36,696 bases of DNA, taken from assembly GCA_029263015.1 (NCBI GenBank), contig JAJCYI010000012.1:1-36696 (forward strand), given 5' to 3'. Position 1 is the first letter of the stretch, and each line of letters starts with the position of its first letter. Source of the stretch: Saprospiraceae bacterium. Lineage in GTDB: Bacteria > Bacteroidota > Bacteroidia > Chitinophagales > Saprospiraceae. Both the position numbers and the translations under genes were made by a program. Below the pieces are notes generated by a model. The model was not told the DNA's origin. It searched no databases and saw nothing but the letters and a program-made list of their open reading frames with translations. This document shows, one piece after another, positions 15,958 through 24,395 of this stretch.

Positions 15958-16659
15958 ATGGATCACCAAGAAAAAAAAGACAATACCATGGCCTCAAAAC
16001 TAATGAGCCATTTTAGTCAACTACTGCAAAATCTACCAACCTTGTCAGATGAGGTCCACTGGCTGTTGCCTTTGAAAGAATTGCCAGAAACGGCAAAGGT
16101 TACTCAGCTTTTTTTGGAAAAATATTATAACGACGACCAGCCAAGGAAATTGATCCTTGGCATCAACCCTGGCCGTTTTGGAGCTGGAGTTACCAACGTG
16201 GCATTCACCGACCCGGTCCTCCTCGAACAGGAATGCGGCATCCAGAATTCCTTTCACAAACGAACGGAACTTTCCGCTGTCTTTATTTACAAAATGATAC
16301 ATGCCTGGGGAGGAGTAGAAGCATTTTACCAGCGCTTTTTTATCAATTCGGTTGTCCCGTTCGGCTTTGTTAAGGCGGGTAAAAACTATAATTATTACGA
16401 CGACAAAACCCTGGAAAATACAATGGAGCCATATATTAAATATCACCTCGAACATTTGTTGGATTTGGGAATGGACAATAAAACCTGCTATTGCCTCGGA
16501 GAAGGAAAAAACTTCAAATACCTTTCAAAGCTAAACGAAAAAGAAGGCTATTTCGAAAAAGTTGTCCCGCTATCCCACCCTCGTTTTATCATGCAATACC
16601 GTCGAAAAAAATTAGATGAATATATCGAAAAGTACGTGGAGCTATTGAGAAATGATTGA
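15958..16659 (+). CDS. SMUG2/DUF4918-like uracil-DNA glycosylase family protein
   Basis: This 233-residue protein of the uracil-DNA glycosylase superfamily has the SMUG2 (DUF4918) pattern. The water-activating and uracil-binding motif is LGINPGRFGAGVTNVAF (67-83). The C-terminal DNA-intercalation motif is LSHPRFIMQYRR (about 205-216), and INSVVPFGFV stabilises the base pocket. It probably removes uracil or oxidised pyrimidines in base-excision repair. An in-frame extension to a TTG at 15850 exists but has no family resemblance, so I take the ATG at 15958. The ATG at 15988 is nearly as good, because the conserved part begins there. It is convergent with the rsmB-like gene (7-bp gap). Confidence 0.85.
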   Translation: MDHQEKKDNTMASKLMSHFSQLLQNLPTLSDEVHWLLPLKELPETAKVTQLFLEKYYNDDQPRKLILGINPGRFGAGVTNVAFTDPVLLEQECGIQNSFHKRTELSAVFIYKMIHAWGGVEAFYQRFFINSVVPFGFVKAGKNYNYYDDKTLENTMEPYIKYHLEHLLDLGMDNKTCYCLGEGKNFKYLSKLNEKEGYFEKVVPLSHPRFIMQYRRKKLDEYIEKYVELLRND

Positions 16660-16666
16660 TGTGCAA

Positions 16667-17899
16667 TCACTCATCATTCATAACAATCCTCGCCATATAG
16701 TACCCATCGAAGCCATCGTTTGAAGGGGAAATTTTCCGCTCTTCTATCAGTGCAAAATTTTTGTGTTTTGCTAAAAACTGTTCTACCTGCCACTCATTTT
16801 CGGAAGGCAAAATGCTGCATGTTGCATAAACCATCTGGCCACCGGGAACAAGAATCGGACTATAATTTTCCAAGATGCGGGACTGGATTGCTTTTACTTT
16901 CTCCATGAATTCAGGCGAGAGTTTCCACTTTGTATCGGGGTTACGCCGCAACACGCCCAAACCTGAACAAGGTGCATCCAGCAGTAACCTATCGGCAGAA
17001 TTACGTAATTGTTTAATGGTTTTGTTTGCCTCAATTGTTTGCGTTTGGATAATGTCCACACCATTGCGCCTGGCCCGCTTTTTCAGCTCGGAAAGTTTCC
17101 GGGGTTTCGGATCCAGGGAGATGATGCTGCCTTTGTTTTGCATGAGCGCAGCGAGGTGCAGTGATTTGCCGCCTACACCCGCGCAGGCATCCACCACCCG
17201 CATACCGGGTTCGACTTGTAAAAATGGTGCAATACACTGTGAACCAGCGTCTTGAATTTCAAACATTCCTTTTTTGAATAGCGTATTAGAAAACAGGTTG
17301 CCTCGTCTTTTTAATACCAAAGCAGTGGGCGAAAGAGGTGTATTTGTGGTATCCCAGCCCTCTTTCAGTAATAATCTTTTCAGATCTCTTTTAGTGGTTT
17401 TCAAAGTATTGACCCGCAACACGACTTCAGCCGTTTGGTTGAGGGCTTTGATTTCTTTGTCCCATCGATCCCCGATTTCTTTGTGAGCCATTTCATCCAA
17501 CCAATCGGGAATAGATTGGAAAATCTTGCGCTCTGTTTCCAGTTTTTGTTTTTGTTGAAAAATAGACTTTTTCGACAGTTCCTTGAACTCTTCCCAATCG
17601 GGCAGTTCATGGTTTTTCAAAATTAAATTGATGCCCAGCAGCCTCACCAGGTCGCTGTCCGATCCTTTGCCTTCATTCTCCCAGCGTCGCCCATCAATTT
17701 TCCGAAACAACCGCCACCAGCGGACCATGTCATATACGTTTTCAGCAATAAATGCCCGGTCCCGGCTTCCCCATTTGGGATTGGATTTGAGTTTGGTCTG
17801 AATCACCTTATCGGCATATCGGCCCTCCTGGAATATTTCCCGCAGGGAAGCTACTACGCCTTTGACCAACGTGGGATATAGTTTTATGATATTTGTCAT
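16667..17899 (-). CDS. RsmB/NOP2-family rRNA (cytosine-5) methyltransferase
   Basis: The 410-residue protein methylates cytosine C5 in RNA, most likely 16S rRNA. The N-terminal part (1-150) is the NusB-like or accessory helical region. The SAM motif I is DACAGVGGKSLHLAA (237-251). The two catalytic Cys are in LLDAPCSGLGVL (PCSG at 310-313) and YATCSILPSE (TCS at 360-362), so the enzyme looks active. I place the start at ATG 17899, because the 24 residues upstream to 17971 are not family-like. Convergent with the glycosylase gene and divergent from the MNT-HEPN pair. The exact modified base cannot be told from sequence, so no gene symbol is given. Confidence 0.9.
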   Translation of the reverse strand: MTNIIKLYPTLVKGVVASLREIFQEGRYADKVIQTKLKSNPKWGSRDRAFIAENVYDMVRWWRLFRKIDGRRWENEGKGSDSDLVRLLGINLILKNHELPDWEEFKELSKKSIFQQKQKLETERKIFQSIPDWLDEMAHKEIGDRWDKEIKALNQTAEVVLRVNTLKTTKRDLKRLLLKEGWDTTNTPLSPTALVLKRRGNLFSNTLFKKGMFEIQDAGSQCIAPFLQVEPGMRVVDACAGVGGKSLHLAALMQNKGSIISLDPKPRKLSELKKRARRNGVDIIQTQTIEANKTIKQLRNSADRLLLDAPCSGLGVLRRNPDTKWKLSPEFMEKVKAIQSRILENYSPILVPGGQMVYATCSILPSENEWQVEQFLAKHKNFALIEERKISPSNDGFDGYYMARIVMNDE

Positions 17900-18011
17900 A
17901 ATAGTTGTCAGGAATTGGAATCCTGTTACCTTCACCGTGAATTTTATCAGTGGAGTTTTGCAACAATACAAAAGTCTTTGTCAATACTACTGAAAATGTT
18001 TTTGGAATTTC

Positions 18012-18044
18012 AGATTTGACAAATTTTGGAAATTTATCAAATCT
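18012..18044. repeat. Hairpin repeat, AGATTTGACAAATTT type
   Basis: Arms 18012-18026 and 18030-18044 are 15 bp with one mismatch and a 3-nt loop. The arm is itself partly palindromic, like other nested hairpins here. It lies in the 250-bp divergent intergenic region between the rsmB-like and MNT genes, which must also hold both promoters. Confidence 0.85.
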
Positions 18045-18152
18045 TGCATTGATACAAACAGAGGCATATTATTATCTGCACCTGCGTTTTTGAAAAGCTT
18101 GTTTCTTCAAAGAAATTGCCTTCCATTCAGAAAAAATTGTAAATTTGAAAAT

Positions 18153-18470
18153 ATGGAAAAAAGAAAATCGGAAATACTGTCAAAAATCAAAAAGTACGTA
18201 AATGAGATTGATCTTGAAGCAGAAGTTATTCTTTTCGGTTCTCAAGCGAGGAATGAAGACAGAGAAGATTCTGATTGGGATATTTTGATTCTTACGCCTT
18301 CGCCCTCAAATTTATCCCGGGAACAAATATTTCGACACAAACTTTTTGAATTGGAATTAGAGTATGGCATCGCACTTTCAACATTTGTTTACTCCAAATC
18401 AGAATGGGAAAATAAGTATCAAGTAACTCCGCTTTATCAAAATATCAGCCAAGAAGGAATAAGCATATAA
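18153..18470 (+). CDS. MNT-type nucleotidyltransferase (antitoxin of MNT-HEPN pair)
   Basis: The 105-residue minimal nucleotidyltransferase has the polymerase-beta-fold signature GSQARNEDREDSDWD (29-43). This fits GS-x10-DxD, with both metal-binding Asp intact (D41, D43). The MNT antitoxins of HepT/MntA-type modules neutralise the HEPN toxin, in known cases by transferring AMP to it. The stop overlaps the start of the HEPN gene by one base (TAATG at 18468-18472), which indicates translational coupling and matched expression. The start is the ATG at 18153. Upstream in-frame codons to 18090 are not family-like. Confidence 0.85.
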   Translation: MEKRKSEILSKIKKYVNEIDLEAEVILFGSQARNEDREDSDWDILILTPSPSNLSREQIFRHKLFELELEYGIALSTFVYSKSEWENKYQVTPLYQNISQEGISI

Positions 18471-18859
18471 TGAAGCCCAACCGCCAAGCTTATATCGAAT
18501 ATCGGTTAGAAAAAGCAGAAGAAACATATCAAGTTGCTTTATTGCTTACCGAAAATTCAAAATGGAATTCAACCATAAACAGGCTTTGCTATGCTTGTTT
18601 TTATGCAGTCAGTGCCTTATTGGTTCAAAACAAAATTGAAGTAAAATCCCATGCAGGATTAAAGACTCAATTTTTCCTGAACTTTATTAAAACCGGTGAA
18701 ATAAGCATGGAGTTTGGAAAATTGTATGCTGATTTATTTGATTGGAGGCAGAAAGGAGATTATAGTGATTTTTTTGACTTTAAGGAGGAAGACGTTAAGC
18801 CTCTTATTGAGCCTACCAAAGCTTTAATCAACAAAATTAAAGAGATAATAATAGAATAA
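18470..18859 (+). CDS. HEPN-domain protein (partner of MNT)
   Basis: This 129-residue all-helical HEPN-domain protein is paired with the MNT protein upstream, sharing a one-base overlap. The core reads ETYQVALLL, NRLCYACFYAVSALL (38-51), HAGLKTQF (61-68), FGKLYADLFDWRQKGDYSDFF and PTKALINKIKEII. It matches the HEPN group with a WRQKGDY segment (92-98). I do not see the canonical Rx4-6H RNase motif. H61 and R93 are the only obvious polar candidates, so RNase activity is uncertain. It may be a toxin, or an inactive HEPN that partners the MNT protein in nucleotide transfer. Confidence 0.8.
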   Translation: MKPNRQAYIEYRLEKAEETYQVALLLTENSKWNSTINRLCYACFYAVSALLVQNKIEVKSHAGLKTQFFLNFIKTGEISMEFGKLYADLFDWRQKGDYSDFFDFKEEDVKPLIEPTKALINKIKEIIIE

Positions 18860-18986
18860 TAACAACTGATAGTTGTGTCAAAATTGTACTCCATAAGATT
18901 GAGAATTGGACATTTTGGAGAGTTAATTTTCAATATTTGACACTACACGAGATTCAATTACTTCAAATCATTCAAAACCAAAAATC

Positions 18987-20105
18987 ATGAAGCTTTGGGT
19001 TTTACTCCTTGCCCTTTTCCCTTTAAATTCGGTTATGTCCCAGGTTGCACATGAGCACAAGCATGACCGGGCCATCCATTTTCCCGACATACCTGGTTAT
19101 CAAACACTTACCACCGACCTGCATATCCATACGGTCTTTTCCGACGGCAGTGTTTGGCCAAATATTAGGGTCCAGGAAGCTCGGCGGGACAGCCTAGACG
19201 CCATCTCACTTACGGAGCATTTGGAATACCAGCCACGCAAAGATGATTTGCCACATCCCGACCGGAACAGGTCTTTTGAAATTGCCGAAAAATATGCACG
19301 TGCCCATGACCTTATTATTATTAATGGTAGTGAAATAACCCGAAAAATGCCGCCTGGCCACAACAATGCAATATTCATTGAGGATGCCAACAAGCTGTTG
19401 GTCGAAGATAGCTTGGAGGTTTTTAGGGAAGCTAAACGCCAAGGTGCGTTTGTGTTTTGGAACCACCCCAACTGGGTTTCACAAACAAAAGATGGGATGG
19501 CCAAAGTGACTGATTTTCATGATTACCTGTTCAAAGAAAACCTTATTCATGGTATCGAAGTCGTCAACGATGTGACCTATTCTGACGAAGCATTGCAAAT
19601 AGCCTTGAATTATAATTTAACCATTATGGGCACTTCTGATATTCATGAATTGGTGGATTGGCAGTTCGGCGTTCCGGAAGGTGGCCACCGGCCTGTCACA
19701 TTGGTTTTTTCAAAAGAAAGGACTGCGGAAGCGATCAAGGAAGGGCTACAAAACAAACGTACAGTAGTATGGTTTGACAACACCTTGATCGGGCGGGAGC
19801 CGTGGCTGATTCCATTAATCAAATCTTCCATTTCTGTTGAAAAATCACATTACCAAGGTGCTGCGGCAGTATTGGAAGTTCATTTGAAAAATGATAGCGA
19901 TGTTTTATATATCCTCTCCAATGAAAGTGGTTTTACGTTACACAATGGCCCAGGAGTGGTGCAATTGCATCCCAATACCACAACTAAGATAGAAGTAAAA
20001 ACATTGGAACAATTGGATTTTGTAGATTTGAAATTCAGGGTATTGAATGCAATAACGGCGCCCGATAAGCATCCTTTGGTTTCCATTCAGGTGGCGGTGA
20101 AATAA
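18987..20105 (+). CDS. Secreted PHP-domain phosphodiesterase (Sb-PDE-like)
   Basis: This 372-residue exported PHP-superfamily hydrolase has an N-terminal signal peptide (about 1-18, ending ...SVMSQ). Metal-binding motifs are DLHIHTVFSDG (HxH), SLTEHLEY, NGSEITRK, FWNHPNW and GTSDIHE (DxH), so the trinuclear centre looks complete. Family members described as Sb-PDE hydrolyse phosphodiesters, including organophosphates. Here the natural role is more likely periplasmic phosphate scavenging. About 120 C-terminal residues form a beta-rich domain of unknown role. A terminator-like hairpin (20110-20145) follows and is shared with the convergent glycosyltransferase gene. Confidence 0.85.
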   Translation: MKLWVLLLALFPLNSVMSQVAHEHKHDRAIHFPDIPGYQTLTTDLHIHTVFSDGSVWPNIRVQEARRDSLDAISLTEHLEYQPRKDDLPHPDRNRSFEIAEKYARAHDLIIINGSEITRKMPPGHNNAIFIEDANKLLVEDSLEVFREAKRQGAFVFWNHPNWVSQTKDGMAKVTDFHDYLFKENLIHGIEVVNDVTYSDEALQIALNYNLTIMGTSDIHELVDWQFGVPEGGHRPVTLVFSKERTAEAIKEGLQNKRTVVWFDNTLIGREPWLIPLIKSSISVEKSHYQGAAAVLEVHLKNDSDVLYILSNESGFTLHNGPGVVQLHPNTTTKIEVKTLEQLDFVDLKFRVLNAITAPDKHPLVSIQVAVK

Positions 20106-20109
20106 AAGC

Positions 20110-20145
20110 AATTTAAGGGTGTAACTTGAAGTTGTGCCCTAAATT
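20110..20145. terminator. Bidirectional terminator-like hairpin
   Basis: AATTTAAGGGTGTAACT (20110-20126) pairs with AGTTGTGCCCTAAATT (20130-20145), with a one-base bulge and a mismatch. It is centred between the stop codons of the convergent PHP and glycosyltransferase genes. Confidence 0.6.
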
Positions 20146-20152
20146 CAAATTA

Positions 20153-21697
20153 TCACTTGCCAATCCCTGCCCTTTCTTTTTTTATTATTTCCACCATAGC
20201 GGAATCAATATTGATCCTGGGATTTTGCCTGTAAAAAACATAGCCCTTTTCCCGTGCATAGGGATTCCGTATGCTATCCACAAATTCGTGGTGGTAGAAA
20301 AAGGAAGAACTATCTGACCATACATCGTCCACGAGGATCAGGTTGTCAAAATGTGCTGGCACCTGCGCCCAAAGTTTGTAGCTGCTGTTTAGGCTGAATA
20401 TTTCTGGCAACTCAAACTTGTCCCGATAATAATTTAGCGAGCTTGCGTGTGAATACCCGCCTCCCCAGATGAGACAGTTTTCCCGACTTTCTTCTGGCAA
20501 GGAATGGTATTTTTTAGCAACTGTAGCCGCCATTTCTTCCCAGCCATGCATATCGGCATAATCCTGCGGCAAAGCGTAAGTTTTGCCGTCTTCCCACTTT
20601 TGCACATATCCATAATTGGCCAAAGTGGAAGAATAGGATTTTAATTTTTCCACTGGTAAAAGGGGCAACCCTATCGGCAACAGAAAAAGATTTGGCAGTA
20701 TCAAGATAACAAGGAAAGCATATTTTAACATGTTTGACTTTTTCTCTAAAAAACCTTCAATTGCTACTCCTCCAGCAGCCATCAACATTGGATACGCACC
20801 TAGTGTGTAATATGATTTGCCACTCAAAAAAAGGAGCATGGCTATCAGAAAAACATAGCCCCACGCCAAGAAGCGGAATTGTTTTGAATTTCGTGAAACG
20901 AACAGCCAAACTAATCCTGGCAACCAGATCAATGAGCTGGCAAACTGCATACGGAACTGTGAAAACAGGAATCCTCCAGTTGAAACGTTCACCAATTGAG
21001 TCGCTGCAAGATCGGACATGTGATGTACTACTGGAAAGTTGAAATGGTACTGCCAAAGCAGGTTGGGCAAAGCCACCAAAAAGGCGATGCCGATGGCAGC
21101 CCAAGGATGCACCGTCGCCAGCCACTTTCTCTTATTCGTGGCCAATACTCCCAGCAGCATGGCCAGCATAAAAAAACCGATAGAGTATTTTGTCAGCCAA
21201 CCTAATCCTACTGTAATTCCAAGCCAATACCAGTATTTTTTATGCCCTTTTTTTGCGACCTTGATTAAAAGGAAAGCAGCAACGGCCCACCACATTTGGT
21301 TAAAGCAGACAGGCTGGAACAAGGTGTTCGTTCGTAAAAAAGAAGGGGAAAGAATAAATGCAAGGCAAGCTAAAATAATCGCCCACTTTTTGCCGCCCAT
21401 TTCCTTGACCATCAGCCCGATAAGGAAGACCACCACTGCTCCGGCCAAAGCTGGAAACAACCGCACTGCAAATATTCCATCACCAAACAATGACGTGGTC
21501 AACCATCCTATAAAAGGCGTAAAAGGAGGTACCTCAAAGAATCCCCATCCAAGGTGATTGCCCTCGTCGAGGTATAGGAACTCGTCCCTGTGAAAACCAT
21601 AATTATAGTTGGTAAAAAAATGTAATAGCAGTTTCAGGCAGGCCAGCCCAATAAGCCATCGCACCGTCGATCGGTCAAAATTTTTAAAGCGTTTCAT
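20153..21697 (-). CDS. GT39-like membrane glycosyltransferase (ArnT/PMT family)
   Basis: This 514-residue polytopic glycosyltransferase of the GT-C fold transfers a sugar from a polyprenyl-phosphate donor. The first periplasmic loop has the catalytic acid and metal region YGFHRDEFLYLDEGNHLGWG, followed by EVPPFTPFIGWL, as in other GT39 members. About 10-11 hydrophobic helices follow, and a soluble C-terminal domain (about 370-514) is present. The start is the ATG at 21697. A GTG at 21724 would add nine residues. Acceptor and sugar cannot be predicted. The upstream gene (PorP/SprF) is on the same strand only 39 bp away, but no functional link is apparent. Confidence 0.85.
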   Translation of the reverse strand: MKRFKNFDRSTVRWLIGLACLKLLLHFFTNYNYGFHRDEFLYLDEGNHLGWGFFEVPPFTPFIGWLTTSLFGDGIFAVRLFPALAGAVVVFLIGLMVKEMGGKKWAIILACLAFILSPSFLRTNTLFQPVCFNQMWWAVAAFLLIKVAKKGHKKYWYWLGITVGLGWLTKYSIGFFMLAMLLGVLATNKRKWLATVHPWAAIGIAFLVALPNLLWQYHFNFPVVHHMSDLAATQLVNVSTGGFLFSQFRMQFASSLIWLPGLVWLFVSRNSKQFRFLAWGYVFLIAMLLFLSGKSYYTLGAYPMLMAAGGVAIEGFLEKKSNMLKYAFLVILILPNLFLLPIGLPLLPVEKLKSYSSTLANYGYVQKWEDGKTYALPQDYADMHGWEEMAATVAKKYHSLPEESRENCLIWGGGYSHASSLNYYRDKFELPEIFSLNSSYKLWAQVPAHFDNLILVDDVWSDSSSFFYHHEFVDSIRNPYAREKGYVFYRQNPRINIDSAMVEIIKKERAGIGK

Positions 21698-21735
21698 TGG
21701 GAAAAGGTAGTGAAGAATTCGCACCTAATGAAATC

Positions 21736-22800
21736 TTAAAAATACCTTGGCGTGTTCACCTTTTCTATTTCACGGTAAAAATCATAACCCAACATAATCT
21801 CGAAAGAACCATTGGAATATTTTGCAATTTCATTGAGCGGGTAGTCGTATGCAAAGCCAATGCGGATATTTTTGTCTAAAAGAAAAGAAGCCCAGATATC
21901 AAAAGAATCGAAACTGCCGGTCTTGCTATCTTGCTTGATGATGGCAGCAAATGCTGATCGGAAAGAAACACCAAGCCAAAGTTTTTTATTAAAAAGGAAA
22001 GAAGCGTCAACGTCAAAAGTAGTGGGCGAGCCAATCTCACGAAGCAAGTTACCCTGTTTAAAAAACTCCGGGAAAAACCCAACAGTTTTTATCAGAATGG
22101 ATGGGCGGAAAACAAGGCTCTCCCCTTTTAAAGGAATGATGCCACCAGCAGTCAAATAAAAATGGCGGTAGCTGCGTGCCCATTTCCGTATAGTTTCCCG
22201 CTCTTCTCCTGAAACATCCCGAAGGTTGAATTGGGCGAGATGTGGGAGTGATGCACCAGCATAAAAACTAGGGGTGTAATAGAATACCCCCGCCCCAAAA
22301 TCCGGTAAAATTTCACTGGGATTACCTTTGTTGAACGCATTGTCCAGTTCCTGGGCATCCTTGAAATTGAGCTGTTCCCAATCAGCCCGCCAGTTCATGG
22401 CTCCTGCCTGTAGTCCGATCGACATAGTGCCTTTTCCAAAATTAATGCGGTAGGCATAACTGATATTAAGAATCGTAGTCTGGCGGGCACCGATTTTATC
22501 ATTAGTCAAATTTAGCCCCAGTCCAACCTGGTTGTTTACTGGTGAATGGATGGAAAAAGTCTGAGATACTGGCCTACCATCACTTTCCGCCCCGTTGCCC
22601 CAACCAAACCACTGGTCACGGTGAACAGCGACGATGGACATATAATCCCGACTTCCTGCATATCCTGGGTTGTACGAAAGGGTATTGAACATGTACTTCG
22701 TAAATTGTGGCTCTTGCTGTGCATTAGTTGTTTCGCAAAAAAAAGAAAGGAAGACAACAAGGCTCAATATCCTCAATGCTGCATTGGCAACATAGTGCAT
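21736..22800 (-). CDS. PorP/SprF family type IX secretion membrane protein
   Basis: The 354-residue outer-membrane beta-barrel belongs to the PorP/SprF family, which cooperates with the T9SS translocon and gliding motors of Bacteroidetes. A signal peptide (about 1-25, ending at NAQQEPQFTKYM) precedes the family signature MFNTLSYNPGYAGSRDY and HRDQWFGW. Alternating hydrophobic strands follow to the C-terminal barrel end. The ATG at 22800 fits the signal peptide. The 73 residues that would extend it to 23019 are not family-like. Several cargo-type proteins with T9SS C-terminal domains are also in the window (28699-31689, and the broken gene at 35721-36556). Confidence 0.9.
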   Translation of the reverse strand: MHYVANAALRILSLVVFLSFFCETTNAQQEPQFTKYMFNTLSYNPGYAGSRDYMSIVAVHRDQWFGWGNGAESDGRPVSQTFSIHSPVNNQVGLGLNLTNDKIGARQTTILNISYAYRINFGKGTMSIGLQAGAMNWRADWEQLNFKDAQELDNAFNKGNPSEILPDFGAGVFYYTPSFYAGASLPHLAQFNLRDVSGEERETIRKWARSYRHFYLTAGGIIPLKGESLVFRPSILIKTVGFFPEFFKQGNLLREIGSPTTFDVDASFLFNKKLWLGVSFRSAFAAIIKQDSKTGSFDSFDIWASFLLDKNIRIGFAYDYPLNEIAKYSNGSFEIMLGYDFYREIEKVNTPRYF

Positions 22801-23047
22801 GGTCGCTATTAGGCTATGGTATGGATATGCTATGGGCAACATCAGTAAAAATCTTGAACGGGGGGAAGGGATGCTCCTTTCTTTGGTATTGCGGAGCAGG
22901 TATTGACCATAAAGAGAATAGTATGCCGTTTTTGCAAGAGCCGTTGTTGAATACATCAGTTTGTTCAAAATCTGACAGGGCTGTTTGTGGTGTATTCTAA
23001 AGTGGCGGTGAAAATGCAATGGTTTTGATTGCTAGGTATTCGGGCAA

Positions 23048-24133
23048 CTACTTTTTGAAAACCGCCGCTACCAATTCATCAATATTTTTGGAATCCATTT
23101 CACTGACCGGGGAAACAGCCTCCAGGGCGCGGGCGATCAGTTTTTTGGCTTTCTCTACATCATTTTTTCGAAAGCAGGCCTGGAGTTGGGCAACAGTCTT
23201 TTTTTCAAGTTTTGAAATTTTTGACATATTTTGGGCATCTAATTCCGGTGAGGTGACAAACAACTCAAAAGCCACTTCAAAGGAACCGAGGGTTTTGCCT
23301 TTTTCAATCCCGATCAGTTCTCCCTTTTTGATACCTTTTTCAATCCCCTTTTTTTCTCCGCTCTGGACGGCAAGGTCATATGTGCTGACAAACATATCTG
23401 ATACATTTTTGGGAAGGTCATTAACGATCCCGGTGATTTCCTCCTGATTGATTGTGAATGTTTGGTAAATGTACAAAACCAAAGTTTCAACGAACCTTTC
23501 GGTTGCGCTCTTGCTTTTGTAGCCTTTCACAAATATAAAGATTTTCTGGTAGTTGGTCAGGATAAATTCTGTCTCCTTTTTGTGTTTGAACAATAGCAGT
23601 AAAGCGGAAAGGAAACTATCCCCAATAGCTGTCAACTCCTCATCGGAATACCTGCTCAGGTCAACCTTGATGAACTCAAAACCCGGAAAGTACCTCCCAA
23701 AATCCGAATCGGACAGTTCGAGGTTTTCAAAAAAAGTGGTTTTATTGAATTTTTCCTTGCCGTGGTAAAGAAGGATGGGCACGATAAGCGAATATGGTCC
23801 TCCTTGTTTCAATTGGTATTCATACCCCTCCAGCAAATACCTCAACAACTGCATCTCTGCAAATTTGACGGGGTAGCTCTTGTGCTCGAACAAAAAAGAG
23901 AGCAATACTTCCCGATTGCTCCCCCTCCATTTACATGTGTAATTGATATCGGAATAACTATTTTCCAGTTTTTCGTTCACAAACGAAGTATTCTGGATTT
24001 TCAATGTCCTGAAATCCAAGTGCCCGTATATGCTTTTGGGACAGAAATTTTTGATAAAAAGAAGAACTTCCGAACGGTAGGAAAACGTATTTCGGAAAAG
24101 GCGGTCGTGCGGAGTTAGGTGTTTTTTGGCCAT
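23048..24133 (-). CDS. Rpn-family recombination-promoting nuclease/transposase-like protein
   Basis: The 361-residue protein has the PD-(D/E)xK nuclease fold typical of the Rpn (PDDEXK_2, transposase_31-like) family. HDRLFRNTFSY opens it, SDINYTC carries the acidic residue, LLSFLFEHKSY (ExK) the second acidic and lysine positions, then AEMQLLRYL. A low-complexity Gly/Glu/Lys-rich stretch (IEKGIKKGELIGIEKG, near residue 270) links to a helical C-terminal part. Rpn proteins act on DNA and stimulate RecA-independent recombination. Many copies per genome are common. It may be active. I see no terminal repeats flanking it, so it is not an IS. Confidence 0.85.
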   Translation of the reverse strand: MAKKHLTPHDRLFRNTFSYRSEVLLFIKNFCPKSIYGHLDFRTLKIQNTSFVNEKLENSYSDINYTCKWRGSNREVLLSFLFEHKSYPVKFAEMQLLRYLLEGYEYQLKQGGPYSLIVPILLYHGKEKFNKTTFFENLELSDSDFGRYFPGFEFIKVDLSRYSDEELTAIGDSFLSALLLLFKHKKETEFILTNYQKIFIFVKGYKSKSATERFVETLVLYIYQTFTINQEEITGIVNDLPKNVSDMFVSTYDLAVQSGEKKGIEKGIKKGELIGIEKGKTLGSFEVAFELFVTSPELDAQNMSKISKLEKKTVAQLQACFRKNDVEKAKKLIARALEAVSPVSEMDSKNIDELVAAVFKK

Positions 24134-24232
24134 CTTGGGGTATCAAAGTTCTAAACAAATATCGACAAAGCTAACTGGGAATTTTGTAGAAAAAAATAAA
24201 ATCACTTGTTTTGGGCATCTGTGTTTATAAAA

Positions 24233-24395
24233 TAGACATCTTTCCTAAATAAATTTAAGGCATGGAAACAAGGATTTTTTTGTCAGACGAGGCATTTTTT
24301 GAAGGAATAGCCGAAGCTATTGCTGAAAAAAATAACGAAGTATGATGGAAAAAGACTGTTTAGCTGACTTATTAGTTATTTAGGAAAGATGTCTA
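24233..24395. mobile_element. MITE-like element with perfect 20-bp terminal repeats and TA ends
   Basis: Ends 24233-24252 and 24376-24395 are perfectly complementary (TAGACATCTTTCCTAAATAA on the left). The outermost TA at both ends fits a TA target-site duplication, as made by IS630/mariner-type transposases. The 163-bp interior holds one 27-codon reading frame. Its right end abuts the ATG at 24396 of the amidohydrolase. No transposase gene is in the window. The assignment to an IS630-derived MITE is inferred from structure. Confidence 0.75.
24262..24345 (+). CDS. 27-residue peptide frame within the MITE-like element
   Basis: An ATG-to-TGA frame of 27 codons starts METRIFLSDEAFF and ends in a charged helix (EAIAEKNNEV). 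It resembles the first part of small Bacteroidetes DNA-binding proteins that begin with a short strand and an amphipathic helix, then stops before any helix-turn-helix. It may be a truncated remnant carried by the element, or not expressed. Nothing else supports it as a gene. Confidence 0.3.
   Translation: METRIFLSDEAFFEGIAEAIAEKNNEV

Noticed and set aside
22801-23019. In-frame extension of the PorP/SprF gene to 23019
   Set aside because: It would put 73 odd residues ahead of a good signal peptide that starts at 22800.
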